Shown: positions 28,596-36,773, counted from the first letter of the stretch. The stretch is DNA of 64,000 bases from a bacterium SCSIO 12643 (GCA_024398135.1 CP073750.1:1736001-1800000); one strand, 5' to 3'. The notes: generated by a model from the sequence alone, not told the origin. Numbers and translations are program-made.

Positions 28596-29081
28596 ATGAG
28601 AATATATATCCTTTTAACCTTCTTTATTTTATTGAGCATTTATACTAGTGCACAAGACTCAACCAATGTTTTTATTGGAAAATGGCAGGTAGTTGAATTT
28701 AAAACCCGAATAGGAGACAAAACGATCTTAGCCTATCAAAGGGATTCCATTCAAAACTGTATAAATAATTACATTAAAGTTTCAAGTGAATTTAGCCATC
28801 AGCAAAAAGTTGATTCCAACTCCATAGTTAAAGAAATAAAAAGGAATTTCAGTTCGTTTGACACGGTAGAATACCACTTTATCTCAGACACCTTATTATT
28901 AATTAATGGGATCAACCAAGCATATCAAATTGATACTGGCAAACAATGGATTCTGTTAGACCCGGATAATCCTGAATTAGGTTGGTCTGAATATAAAATG
29001 AGCAACGCTGATATTTCTATAATTGAAATATGGATGGGAATACTGGGAGGTTTCAATATTATGACTTTAAGGAAAAAGTGA
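28596..29081 (+). CDS. Hypothetical secreted protein, possibly lipocalin-like
   Basis: A 161-residue protein with a signal peptide (ending YTSAQ). After it comes FIGKWQVVEFKTRIGDKTIL, the GxW start found in lipocalin-like small beta-barrels of Bacteroidetes; alternating polar and hydrophobic strands follow. No family can be fixed. A TATTTTAG element lies at 28524-28531. It is the first of a run of small same-strand genes. Confidence 0.6.
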   Translation: MRIYILLTFFILLSIYTSAQDSTNVFIGKWQVVEFKTRIGDKTILAYQRDSIQNCINNYIKVSSEFSHQQKVDSNSIVKEIKRNFSSFDTVEYHFISDTLLLINGINQAYQIDTGKQWILLDPDNPELGWSEYKMSNADISIIEIWMGILGGFNIMTLRKK

Positions 29082-29137
29082 AATATTTGCCATCATGATA
29101 CACTTTAAAAGCACAGTTTGAAAAACGAAAAACAACT

Positions 29138-29338
29138 ATGATTTTTAAAATATTCGCCTTGATTTTTGGCAGTCTCATAATGGGAGTGTTTTGGAAAATA
29201 TATTTCATTCCTCTTGAAAATTTGGGATTAATCAAATCAAACAACGACATTAAAAACTGGGGATTTTGGAAAAGAAGCTTTGCTTCATTCCTAGTATTTG
29301 GAATGCTTCACTTTCTTTTATCAAGCTTTAACAATTAG
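29138..29338 (+). CDS. Small membrane protein
   Basis: A 66-residue protein with two hydrophobic segments (residues 4-22 and 49-62) joined by a polar loop rich in Asn and Lys (SNNDIKNWGFWKRS). No family is recognised. The 56 bp before it contain no promoter that I can see, so it may be read through from the upstream gene. Confidence 0.5.
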   Translation: MIFKIFALIFGSLIMGVFWKIYFIPLENLGLIKSNNDIKNWGFWKRSFASFLVFGMLHFLLSSFNN

Positions 29339-29397
29339 CACCTCAACTGTTATCTACAAGAAACTGACATTAAAAAACAAAAAACACCTCACAAAAT

Positions 29398-29640
29398 ATG
29401 GAGCAATTCTATTTTGGAATGAAAGTATCTTTGAATGATGAAATTGGAATTGTAATTCGAGTAGAAATAAATTCCGATTGGGACAAAGAACCCGGAATCA
29501 TCAGATGGGATACAAATAAAGAATTTGATTCGGAAGATTGGAGAGGAATGTTTGAGTCTTTTAAGGATTCCGGTGGAAAAGAGATTGACCCAAAGACCAA
29601 ATTCAAATACATTAACGAAAAAGGTGAACTAATAAAATGA
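29398..29640 (+). CDS. Small acidic hypothetical protein
   Basis: An 80-residue soluble protein, FGMKVSLNDEIGIVIRVEINSDWDKEPGIIRWDT, acidic and likely a small beta-barrel (SH3-like appearance, a guess). It overlaps the next gene by 4 bp (ATGA), showing co-translation. No function is known. Confidence 0.6.
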   Translation: MEQFYFGMKVSLNDEIGIVIRVEINSDWDKEPGIIRWDTNKEFDSEDWRGMFESFKDSGGKEIDPKTKFKYINEKGELIK

Positions 29641-30230
29641 AACTCTTACTAACACTAATAACGATTATTCTAAGTCTAACAGGGGGAAGAGAATATTTTG
29701 CTGAATCAAGCCCTTTCTTTTGTAAAGGATGTGCTGGTGATGATATAGAATATGGTGGAGGTTGTAGTATCTATTGTCTTGTTGGCCCAAGTGAAATCCT
29801 TTCAAATTCGGAATTAGATGAAATTAATAAGAATACCTATTTAGCCCAAAATGCTCATGATTTTGATGTAAATTCTTGTTGGGCTTATCGTCAAAAAGGA
29901 AACGAAAAATTGACTTATATTTTTAATTTTAATGATGAAAACATCGCCATAAATGCACTTTCAATTTTCAATGGGTATTATAAATCTCAGGATTTATGGG
30001 AAAAAAATGGACGTATAAAAAAAATGACTTTATATATTAATGGGGTTGAACATGGTGATATTTACTTATTGGATCAGAGAGAACATCAAATTGTATCATT
30101 AGAAAATATACCCTTTAGATCTGACACTCCACTTATTTTAGAATTTGAAATTATAGAAACCTATAAAGGTTCAAAATATGATGATATTTGTCTCACCGAA
30201 CTAACATTTCAAGGAATTGGACATCATTAA
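29637..30230 (+). CDS. Secreted protein with NADase-type glycan-binding domain
   Basis: A 197-residue protein. A signal peptide and a Cys-rich stretch (CKGCAGDDIEYGGGCSIYC) lead into a discoidin-like beta-sandwich: AHDFDVNSCWAYRQKG, FNGYYKSQDLWEKNGRIKKMTLYING, and YKGSKYDDICLTELTF. That order matches the NADase-type glycan-binding domain. It is expected to bind a sugar outside the cell or in the periplasm. It is translationally coupled to the gene upstream. The partner toxin or enzyme domain found in some homologues is absent here. Confidence 0.72.
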   Translation: MKLLLTLITIILSLTGGREYFAESSPFFCKGCAGDDIEYGGGCSIYCLVGPSEILSNSELDEINKNTYLAQNAHDFDVNSCWAYRQKGNEKLTYIFNFNDENIAINALSIFNGYYKSQDLWEKNGRIKKMTLYINGVEHGDIYLLDQREHQIVSLENIPFRSDTPLILEFEIIETYKGSKYDDICLTELTFQGIGHH

Positions 30231-30256
30231 CAAAATCATTGAATTAATTAATAACC

Positions 30257-30568
30257 ATGAAACCCATAAACAGACTAGGACTCTTTGAAGTAATTGACAG
30301 TTTTGCAATTAGAGATAGAAATCAGTTTTATTTAATCGGAAATATCAAGGAAGGTGAAATACAAGAAAATTGGTTTGTCAACATTCCACTTAATTCGAGT
30401 CTTTCTATTTCGGTAAGAATCAATAGTATTGAAAAAGTAGAAATGTCTTCTGAGAAAGAATCCCATATGCTGTTAATTGTTGATTGCGATACCGAAGATA
30501 TTGATATATTTCTGGCATTAAATGTAGGCCTTGAATACCTGCCAATAACAATAGATGGCGAAGATTAA
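30257..30568 (+). CDS. Small hypothetical protein, EF-Tu domain II-like appearance
   Basis: A 103-residue soluble protein. The pattern LFEVIDSFAIRDRNQFYLIGNIKEGEIQENWFVNI, then VRINSIEKVE, resembles the second beta-barrel domain of translational GTPases standing alone, a form common among small Bacteroidetes accessory proteins. The resemblance is by eye and weak. It belongs to the tight small-gene array. Confidence 0.55.
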   Translation: MKPINRLGLFEVIDSFAIRDRNQFYLIGNIKEGEIQENWFVNIPLNSSLSISVRINSIEKVEMSSEKESHMLLIVDCDTEDIDIFLALNVGLEYLPITIDGED

Positions 30569-30578
30569 CTAAAAACGG

Positions 30579-30905
30579 ATGACTTTAAGCAAAAAGAAAT
30601 CAAGACCAATCAGTGTCAACATGAAAAGTTATCGTTGGGTAGTTTCACCGGACAGCAATTTTGTTGTCTTTATTGCAGAGAAAGAAGGGGTTAAAGGACG
30701 AAAAATAGAGGTCTATATTAATTCTGAAATAAATTCTTATTGGACAAAATTTCCAGATGTAGAAGGAATAAATATGAGAATTATTAAACCAAAAGATGCA
30801 GAGTCAATTATTAAACAGGCACTTAATTTAGGATGGGTTCCAGACCAAAAAGATAGCCCAATGGTTTTTGATTTAATAGACGATGAACTTATAAAAAGAG
30901 AATAA
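30579..30905 (+). CDS. Small hypothetical protein (immunity-like)
   Basis: A 108-residue soluble protein: an N-terminal beta-rich half (YRWVVSPDSNFVVFIAEKEGVKGRKIEVYINSEIN) and a helical C-terminus with KPKDAESIIKQALNLGW. Size and composition resemble immunity proteins or other single-domain accessory proteins, but no family is identified. It starts 10 bp after the upstream stop. Confidence 0.55.
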   Translation: MTLSKKKSRPISVNMKSYRWVVSPDSNFVVFIAEKEGVKGRKIEVYINSEINSYWTKFPDVEGINMRIIKPKDAESIIKQALNLGWVPDQKDSPMVFDLIDDELIKRE

Positions 30906-30909
30906 AATC

Positions 30910-31287
30910 ATGAAAAACATAATACTCTTATCTCTATTACTAATTCTTTATTCTTGTCAGGATCAACCGGTAATAAAGCATTCAGAACTATACGGCACCT
31001 GGATAGAGCATTCAGAAAGTGATGGATTTAGTCCTGATAAAATAAAAACTATTACTTTCCAATTAGATGGAACATTCTACTCTGAGATTAAGTCAATAAA
31101 TGACTCTATAATCCATTCTATTGAGGGCACCTTTGAAATCGACACCAATAACATGGTAATTAAGTTTACTAACGAAGGATGGGTACTAAAGGATATGGAA
31201 GTAATTGAGTTGACCGAAACAGCTTTAAAAACAAAAGTCACAGAGGAATTTGAAGGTTCATCTATTCTTCAATACTCAAGAGAGTGA
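30910..31287 (+). CDS. Small lipoprotein, lipocalin-like
   Basis: A 125-residue lipoprotein: signal MKNIILLSLLLILYSC with Cys16 in a clear lipobox. ELYGTWIEHSESDGF followed by ITFQLDGTFYSEIK and EGTFEIDTNNMVIKFTNEGW is the pattern of lipocalin-like extracytoplasmic domains in Bacteroidetes. It starts 4 bp after the upstream stop. The ligand is unknown. Confidence 0.68.
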   Translation: MKNIILLSLLLILYSCQDQPVIKHSELYGTWIEHSESDGFSPDKIKTITFQLDGTFYSEIKSINDSIIHSIEGTFEIDTNNMVIKFTNEGWVLKDMEVIELTETALKTKVTEEFEGSSILQYSRE

Positions 31288-31296
31288 ACCAACACA

Positions 31297-31758
31297 ATGG
31301 AAAACATACTTGTTCATAGAGATGAAATTTCTTTAAAACTAGCCTTTGATGATGCATTCCACCCATCGGAATTACATCCTAAGGCAGATCATTGGTATCC
31401 TAAATACAAACTCAGTCTTCTAGACAAATCATTTGAATTCAAAGGGTGGTTTACCGGTCAATTTTGGTATCTAAATGGTGATAACCTGATCGTTTTTGAA
31501 GAATACGTCAACCAAACTTTTGATTCAGAATCTATCAAACATGATGGAGACATTGAATTAAGACTGTTTCTAATTGATTTTAAGAGGAGTGCTGTCACAA
31601 AGTTTTCTAGATTACGAAATGGTAGATTTGACGTTTTAAGATTGACCGAAGATGATAGAATAATTTATCTGAAGAAACAACATGATAAGACTGGAGAGTT
31701 TGAGATTAATCTTAACTCATTAGAATTTGAACTGATATCAAGAATCAACAATGATTGA
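31297..31758 (+). CDS. Hypothetical soluble protein
   Basis: A 153-residue protein rich in aromatic residues and beta strands (FKGWFTGQFWYLNGDNLIVFEEYVNQTF). No signal peptide and no recognised family. It overlaps the following gene by 8 bp. Composition is similar to polymorphic-toxin immunity proteins, but nothing proves that. Confidence 0.55.
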   Translation: MENILVHRDEISLKLAFDDAFHPSELHPKADHWYPKYKLSLLDKSFEFKGWFTGQFWYLNGDNLIVFEEYVNQTFDSESIKHDGDIELRLFLIDFKRSAVTKFSRLRNGRFDVLRLTEDDRIIYLKKQHDKTGEFEINLNSLEFELISRINND

Positions 31759-32035
31759 AAAGAAACTAGTCTATTCTGACGATTCCTTTCCTACTTTGGA
31801 ATGGAATGATTTCTTGAAAAACTATGAAGTAAATTTTTATACTTCTAGAAAAGATAGACTCTGGTATTCAATTCGTGGTAAAGGCTATATAATATGGATT
31901 TCTTCTTTTTATCCATCAAAAGAAAACGACCGAACAATATGGCTATCAGATATAGAGATTAATAAAAATTCACCTAATGTTGCTTTTGAAACGCTGACTG
32001 AATTTCTTCAAGAGGCAGTTAAAAAATTTGACTAA
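31751..32035 (+). CDS. Hypothetical soluble protein
   Basis: A 94-residue protein with pattern FPTLEWNDFLKNYEVNFYTSRKDRLWYSIRGKGYIIWISSFYP, then a C-terminal helix (FETLTEFLQEAVKKFD). No family is recognised. It overlaps its upstream neighbour by 8 bp and ends the small-gene array; the following 95 bp lead to the TetR promoter. Confidence 0.55.
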   Translation: MIEKKLVYSDDSFPTLEWNDFLKNYEVNFYTSRKDRLWYSIRGKGYIIWISSFYPSKENDRTIWLSDIEINKNSPNVAFETLTEFLQEAVKKFD

Positions 32036-32092
32036 ATGCGCTTACATAATTTCACATAAGAAAATATAGCCCAAAATTATTTTCTAAAAAAC

Positions 32093-32126
32093 TTTTGGAA
32101 TAATCATTCCAAAACATATACATTTG
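32093..32126 (+). promoter_or_regulatory. TetR promoter with embedded palindromic operator
   Basis: TTTTGGAAT (32093-32101) and ATTCCAAAA (32106-32114) form a perfect 9-bp inverted repeat around AATC. The left arm includes the -33 element (TTTTGG), and the -7 box TACATTTG is at 32119-32126, so bound repressor would cover the promoter. The regulator's GTG follows after 4 bp. Confidence 0.75.
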
Positions 32127-32130
32127 CATC

Positions 32131-32682
32131 GTGAGTAAAAAAGACGCCATAATAAATGCAGCATTGGAACTTCTGGTTGAAAAAGGAGTACATAATACAC
32201 CAATGTCGGAAATAGCAAAAGCTGCAGGTACAGGTATGGGTACGATCTACAATTATTTCCCAAACAAGGATATATTAATCAACGAAATTTACAGAGAGAT
32301 TAAAGATCAGGAGGAAGCTTTGTTTTTGAAGGTAGATACCGATCAACCGATCAAAACACAGTTTGAAAATTACTTAACGGTAATTATCGAATTCTTTATC
32401 CACAATCCTTCGTACTTCAATTTCCTGCAACAATTAGAGGCTTCACCAATTATCACTGAGGAAAACAAAATGATGGGAAGGAGATCTGTTGAAATAGTAG
32501 GGGTGTTATTGAAAAATGGACAAAAAGATAGAATCATTAAAAACATTGAACTCAGCGAAATCCTGGTGTTTATTGGAGGTGGAATCTCCTCTTATCTCAA
32601 ACTCAATTTAAATCCATCTGAAAAAAAGAAATCATCTCTGGTAAACCACGTACGCATGGTTTGGGATGGCATTAAGGAATAA
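32131..32682 (+). CDS. TetR-family transcriptional regulator
   Basis: A 183-residue TetR protein starting with GTG. The N-terminal DNA-binding domain reads AALELLVEKGVHNTPMSEIAKAAGTGMGTIYNYFPNKDILINEIY; the rest is a helical ligand domain. It has a palindromic operator in its own promoter and a related site in front of the next gene, so it probably represses itself and the SRPBCC/SnoaL genes downstream. The -7 box ends only 4 bp before the GTG, so the mRNA may be leaderless. Confidence 0.93.
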   Translation: MSKKDAIINAALELLVEKGVHNTPMSEIAKAAGTGMGTIYNYFPNKDILINEIYREIKDQEEALFLKVDTDQPIKTQFENYLTVIIEFFIHNPSYFNFLQQLEASPIITEENKMMGRRSVEIVGVLLKNGQKDRIIKNIELSEILVFIGGGISSYLKLNLNPSEKKKSSLVNHVRMVWDGIKE

Positions 32683-32699
32683 AAAAATTTACACACAAA

Positions 32700-32722
32700 T
32701 TGGAATGAACATTCACTCCAAA
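32700..32722. promoter_or_regulatory. Second TetR-type operator
   Basis: TTGGAATGAACATTC here matches TTGGAATAATCATTC in the TetR promoter at 12 of 15 positions, and the 20-bp unit TGGA...TCCA pairs at 8 of 10 positions. It lies between the TetR gene and the SRPBCC start at 32735, fitting an operator for that gene. Confidence 0.6.
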
Positions 32723-32734
32723 AAACTAATAAAT

Positions 32735-33208
32735 ATGATAGACCTAAAATTCAGCAGAAAAATTAACAAACCGATCAACGAGGTTTGGAGATTCGTTATT
32801 GACGACTTCGCCAACGGCCACCAGTGGGCTACCGGTACTACGTTCTGTAGGAAAGGCGAACCTCACGAAGACTTTGATCGCCTTTGTGAAACGGAAACCG
32901 GAAAACTCATGGATACGATTACCAAAGTGGATCACGAAAATCATGTATTGGAATTTTCCGTAAAAGGTTTGCCATTTTTTGTCAGATCGGTTCTCAGCAC
33001 ATGGAAGCTCCGTAAAATTTCTGAAACACAAACTGAAATTAAACTCGGTCCCAGAATTGAAGTCAAACCCGGCATTGGAACATTGGCTCAAATTCCGATG
33101 AAAATAGCATTTAAGAAACTCTACCCCGGGTTGCTAGACGACTTGGCCATTTATGTGGACACAGGAAATCCTTCACCTAGAAAACAGAAGGAACTCAATA
33201 ACAAGTAA
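32735..33208 (+). CDS. SRPBCC-family protein
   Basis: From ATG 32735 the protein has 157 residues: MIDLKFSRKINKPINEVWRFVIDDFANGHQWATG is the start of a START/Bet v1-like fold, with VLEFSVKGLPFFVRSVLSTWKL and a long C-terminal helix. An upstream in-frame ATG at 32666 would run through the operator and the TetR stop, so it is rejected. The fold binds hydrophobic ligands. Under the TetR regulator it may handle a lipid or aromatic compound. Confidence 0.8.
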   Translation: MIDLKFSRKINKPINEVWRFVIDDFANGHQWATGTTFCRKGEPHEDFDRLCETETGKLMDTITKVDHENHVLEFSVKGLPFFVRSVLSTWKLRKISETQTEIKLGPRIEVKPGIGTLAQIPMKIAFKKLYPGLLDDLAIYVDTGNPSPRKQKELNNK

Positions 33209-33227
33209 ATCAATAAAAATAAATAAG

Positions 33228-33614
33228 ATGAATACAACTAAAGAAATCGCTGAAAGCTACTATCAAGCCATGCTGAACAATCAAGGGTGGGAAGATTTCC
33301 TTCCAAATGAGGTAACCTATTATGGGCCATTAGCTTCATTGGTCGAGGGAAAAGAAGCCGTTGTTGAAATTACACGTCAGTTTTTAAACAATAAGTATAC
33401 AGGCGAAGTAAAAAGCATTATTTCGGAAGGAAATCAGGCTTGTGTACTTACACACTATCAGATTGGTCATCCGGATATGGCTATTTTACATGTAGATGCC
33501 TGTGAAATTATTAAAGTAGAGGAGGGTAAAGTTCTATCTATGGAAGTCTATTTTGACTCCCTAAAAGTGAGCGAGTTTGGGAAAAAAATGCAAGAGATGC
33601 AGAACCAAAACTAA
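33228..33614 (+). CDS. SnoaL-like (NTF2-fold) protein
   Basis: From ATG 33228, 128 residues: IAESYYQAMLNNQGWEDFLPNEVTYYGPLASLVEGKEAV and HVDACEIIKVEEGKVLSMEVYFDSL show the SnoaL/ketosteroid-isomerase-like cone fold. The frame opens earlier, at 33153, inside the previous gene, which is not credible. Probably co-regulated with the TetR and SRPBCC genes. Reaction unknown. Confidence 0.82.
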   Translation: MNTTKEIAESYYQAMLNNQGWEDFLPNEVTYYGPLASLVEGKEAVVEITRQFLNNKYTGEVKSIISEGNQACVLTHYQIGHPDMAILHVDACEIIKVEEGKVLSMEVYFDSLKVSEFGKKMQEMQNQN

Positions 33615-33641
33615 ACATTACTCATTTCGAATTTTCACTCA

Positions 33642-33679
33642 AGTACTGACTGTTAAAGTTTCAGTCAGTACTGATTTAT
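33642..33679 (+). terminator. Terminator after the TetR/SRPBCC/SnoaL genes
   Basis: AGTACTGACTG (33642-33652) and CAGTCAGTACT (33662-33672) form a perfect 11-bp stem with a 9-nt loop and the T-rich run GATTTATT after it. Confidence 0.8.
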
Positions 33680-33850
33680 TAGATCTCCCTACCCCGTAAT
33701 CCAATTTATCTGAATGTGAGAGGTTTCAAAAACTACTCCTGAAACACTTCCAAAAAAGTTAGCTTCTTTTTTCTCTTTAACTTTCGAACACAAAACCTTT
33801 GTACTACATTTCACGTCAGTTTCGTAATCAACGAAAAGCACAATTGGGTC

Positions 33851-34882
33851 ATGAGTAACAAAACAAATTCTACAGGAATCTACCGCATCACAGGATTAGC
33901 TGCACTAATTTATTCCGGGCTGCTACTTGTTTTTTCACTTTACAATCAATTTCTATATGAAGACGGTACGTGGGTACATGGATTTATTGCCAATGGTTTT
34001 GCGGTAATTAGCGGTTTGATTTGGATAAGTATCTTATACTTTTTTAAGCGTTTTTTAAACCAGGTGCTGTTCTACCGAAAAGCCGATTTGATCATAAACG
34101 CATATATCGTTTTCCTGGTATTAACGGTACTGTCTCTGGGCAAAATTGTGTATGCTTCTATGGACCTCTACTTCTCTATTGAAGATCCGGAAGCAGTGAA
34201 TTCATTAACTGCTTTTGCTTCAGATTCTATTTCGAGTGCCATACTTATATTGGTATCCAGCTTAGGAATTATGATCACATCTATTTTAATGGGTGTACGT
34301 ATCCTACTCATCCATAAATCGGTTAGAAAAGACTTTACAATCCTTGGAGCTACATTTATTCTCTATGGAATTTTAAACTTGTTGCAAACCGCTTCTATCA
34401 TAGAAAACGACACTTATCCTATGTTGTCCAAAGCCCTTATCACAATGGCTTTAGGCGCTGCCATACTTAAAGTATTAAATATGGATTTATCTGCTTTGAT
34501 TCCACCTGTTGAACCTCAACCTATTCCAAAACCTAAACCTTCACCAAAAATCAATACACCTAAACCTACCCAGAAAAAGGAGCCGAAAAAACAAAAGGAG
34601 AAAAAAGTAGATTCTAAACCACCGAAAAAACCTAAAAGGATTATTCAAGAAACCACATATGAAGAAGTTCCAGCCCAGACTTTTGATGTGAATCAACTGG
34701 GGGATAAAGACCTTATACTTTCATACTTTAATCATCTATCGAAAGAAGAATTAAGTAGACTGGAGTCTATTATTTCACAAAAATACGGACCAGATTTATC
34801 ACAAGAAATAAGAACCAATCTGATTATTCAACATATTGCTCAAAACAAAATGTACGATCATCAGCGTTATCTGCCGAGGTAA
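33851..34882 (+). CDS. Membrane protein with Pro/Lys-rich linker and C-terminal helical domain
   Basis: A 343-residue protein. The N-terminal 220 residues hold about six hydrophobic segments (GLAALIYSGLLLVFSLY, FAVISGLIWISILYFF, and others). Residues ~222-268 form a low-complexity linker rich in Pro and Lys, and the last ~70 residues are a soluble domain with LGDKDLILSYFNHLSKEELSRLESIISQKYG. That layout suggests a membrane anchor with a cytoplasmic interaction arm. No family is recognised for the whole. It stands alone; no operon partners. Confidence 0.65.
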   Translation: MSNKTNSTGIYRITGLAALIYSGLLLVFSLYNQFLYEDGTWVHGFIANGFAVISGLIWISILYFFKRFLNQVLFYRKADLIINAYIVFLVLTVLSLGKIVYASMDLYFSIEDPEAVNSLTAFASDSISSAILILVSSLGIMITSILMGVRILLIHKSVRKDFTILGATFILYGILNLLQTASIIENDTYPMLSKALITMALGAAILKVLNMDLSALIPPVEPQPIPKPKPSPKINTPKPTQKKEPKKQKEKKVDSKPPKKPKRIIQETTYEEVPAQTFDVNQLGDKDLILSYFNHLSKEELSRLESIISQKYGPDLSQEIRTNLIIQHIAQNKMYDHQRYLPR

Positions 34883-35180
34883 CTTTATTAAACAACTCCC
34901 TAGTAAATTCATTTACCTACCTTTGCCTTGCTAATACAATTTATGAGCAAAGTATCTTCTAGATCATTTATGGATATTGTGTAATCGTTAATCAACGATT
35001 TGTTGGTTAACATTTCTGGCTTGAGTATTCACTTGAGCGGTCATTTTATTATCTGATTTTACCTACAACCCGGAAACTAAATATTCAAAGTTCTCACTTT
35101 GGTGTATTTCCACGTGTTGGCAGATCAGATTTGAAACAGACCATTTTTAATCAAACACCATATTTAAAAATGTTTCAATA
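34883..35180. other. 298-bp gap: promoter, 13-codon ORF and hairpin
   Basis: A good -7 box TACCTTTG sits at 34918-34925. An ATG at 34943 opens a 13-residue frame (MSKVSSRSFMDIV, stop at 34982-34984), followed by a hairpin GTTAATCAAC / GTTGGTTAAC (34987-34996 and 35002-35011). This could be a short RNA, a leader peptide, or the start of a decayed gene. Nothing else is recognisable before the rsgA start. Confidence 0.35.
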
Positions 35181-36263
35181 ATGAATCACATTATAAAAAA
35201 CTTAGAAGATTTAGGATACACCCACGAATTTGAACAATTCAGAATCCAACAAAAACTAGCTGACTCCGAAATTGCCAGAGTTATTACAGAGCATAAAGAA
35301 CGGTATATCATTCAAAATGCTCAGGGCATATTTGATGCGGAAATCACCGGCAATATGCGGTTTTCAGCACAAAGCAGAGCCGATTTTCCTGCGGTTGGAG
35401 ATTGGGTAGCATGCGTTCCTTATGACGAACATTCTGCCATTATTCATCAGATATTCCCCCGATTTTCGGTGTTAAAACGACAAGCCATTGGCCAAACCGG
35501 TGAAACACAAATCATCGCAACAAACATTGACACCGCATTTCTGGTTCAGGCCATCGATCGCGATTTCAACCTCAACCGATTGGAAAGGTACCTGACCATT
35601 TGTTACGATTCTCAAATCAAACCGGTGATCATACTGACCAAAACAGATTTGAAAAGTACACAAGAAGTCACAGATATGTTGAATTTGGTCCAACAACGTA
35701 TTCCGGATGTTCCGGTTATGGCTATTAGCAATGAAACACAAACGGGATATGCCGCGGTAACTGAGCAAATTCAAAAAGGTAAAACCTATTGTTTATTGGG
35801 TTCATCGGGAGTAGGTAAATCCTCTTTGACCAATAATCTATCGGGTAAATACCTGATGAAAACAGATACCATCAGTGAAAGCACACAACGCGGAAAACAT
35901 GTTTCGACTCATCGCGAAATGCTGATACTACAAAACGGAGGACTCATAATCGATACTCCGGGAATGCGTGCCGTAGGAATAGCAGATACAGCATCAGGTT
36001 TGGAAACTACATTTGATCAAATCACAGATTTGGCACAACACTGTCGATTCAAAAATTGTTCTCATACCATGGAAATTGGTTGTGCAGTTTTGGAAGCTTT
36101 GGATAATGGAATTTTAGACCTGAGTGTGTATGATCACTACATGCGCCTGGAACGCGAGAAAGTTCATTTCGAATCCACCGTTGCTGAAAAACGCAAAAAG
36201 GACAAGGCCTTTGGAAAAATGATCAGGCAACATAAAAAGTCAAGGAAGAACAACAAGTACTAA
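35181..36263 (+). CDS. rsgA: Ribosome small-subunit-dependent GTPase A
   Basis: A 360-residue circularly permuted GTPase that helps late 30S assembly. An N-terminal OB domain (FDAEITGNMRFSAQSRADFPAVGDWVA) is followed by G4 (ILTKTDL), the P-loop GSSGVGKSSL at residues 207-216, DTPGMRAVG (G3), and the zinc finger Cys-x4-Cys-x-His-x5-Cys (CRFKNCSHTMEIGC). Length and order are normal. The basic C-terminal tail is typical. It has a strong terminator of its own. Confidence 0.96.
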   Translation: MNHIIKNLEDLGYTHEFEQFRIQQKLADSEIARVITEHKERYIIQNAQGIFDAEITGNMRFSAQSRADFPAVGDWVACVPYDEHSAIIHQIFPRFSVLKRQAIGQTGETQIIATNIDTAFLVQAIDRDFNLNRLERYLTICYDSQIKPVIILTKTDLKSTQEVTDMLNLVQQRIPDVPVMAISNETQTGYAAVTEQIQKGKTYCLLGSSGVGKSSLTNNLSGKYLMKTDTISESTQRGKHVSTHREMLILQNGGLIIDTPGMRAVGIADTASGLETTFDQITDLAQHCRFKNCSHTMEIGCAVLEALDNGILDLSVYDHYMRLEREKVHFESTVAEKRKKDKAFGKMIRQHKKSRKNNKY

Positions 36264-36277
36264 TTAAAGTTCTAACC

Positions 36278-36315
36278 AAACTAAAAGCCATTGCGTATGC
36301 AATGGCTTTTAGTTT
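36278..36315 (+). terminator. Intrinsic terminator after rsgA
   Basis: AAACTAAAAGCCATTGC (36278-36294) and its exact complement (36299-36315) form a perfect 17-bp stem with loop GTAT. Ts in the right arm serve as the tract, and its symmetry may let it act on both strands. Confidence 0.9.
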
Positions 36316-36353
36316 GAAAAATATTTACTTTTATAAATTCACCAATTCAAACC

Positions 36354-36773
36354 ATGAACCAAATAGAATTTCCTATCGCAAGAATTAACTCTAAAAGCTG
36401 GTTGGATCATGAAGACCTCATGCCGCTGTTTGATGGATATATTTACACTTCAAGTGATCAGGTGTATTACGATTATATTCATGAAAAAGAATTCACCGAT
36501 TGCAAGGGTGATATTTACAGAGTTACAGGTAGAATCTTCCCAACAAGTTTCTGGAGAAGGTTCTTTTGGTTTGTACCCAACGTGTACAAAGTCAAATTAA
36601 TTTTCAGAAAGACCGGAAGGACAATTGAATTGGAAGATTTTAAAAAAGACCTCATCGCTGGAATCAGACGTTTTGATACTTCCGACACTGTAGAATCTGG
36701 CAACGCATGGATTAATGAGATCCAAAATTCAAAGAGTATAAAAGAGATTCTGAATGGAGAGAGTGATACTTAA
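36354..36773 (+). CDS. Hypothetical protein
   Basis: A 139-residue soluble protein with no recognised family. Middle part: DIYRVTGRIFPTSFWRRFFWFVPNVYKVKLIFRKTGRTIEL. A possible -7 box TACTTTTA is at 36326-36333. It ends 26 bp before the Crp-like gene, whose own -7 box lies in that gap, so they need not share a transcript. Confidence 0.6.
   Translation: MNQIEFPIARINSKSWLDHEDLMPLFDGYIYTSSDQVYYDYIHEKEFTDCKGDIYRVTGRIFPTSFWRRFFWFVPNVYKVKLIFRKTGRTIELEDFKKDLIAGIRRFDTSDTVESGNAWINEIQNSKSIKEILNGESDT

Noticed and set aside
28518-32035. Integron gene-cassette array
   Set aside because: Small same-strand unknown genes suggest it, but several overlap, no attC-like inverted repeats separate them and no integrase is in the window.
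27667-32035. tRNA-anchored integrative island
   Set aside because: I looked for a copy of the tRNA 3' end downstream and for an integrase; neither is present in the window.
32666-32734. Earlier ATG for the SRPBCC protein
   Set aside because: It overlaps the TetR stop and the second operator; ATG 32735 gives the normal family start.
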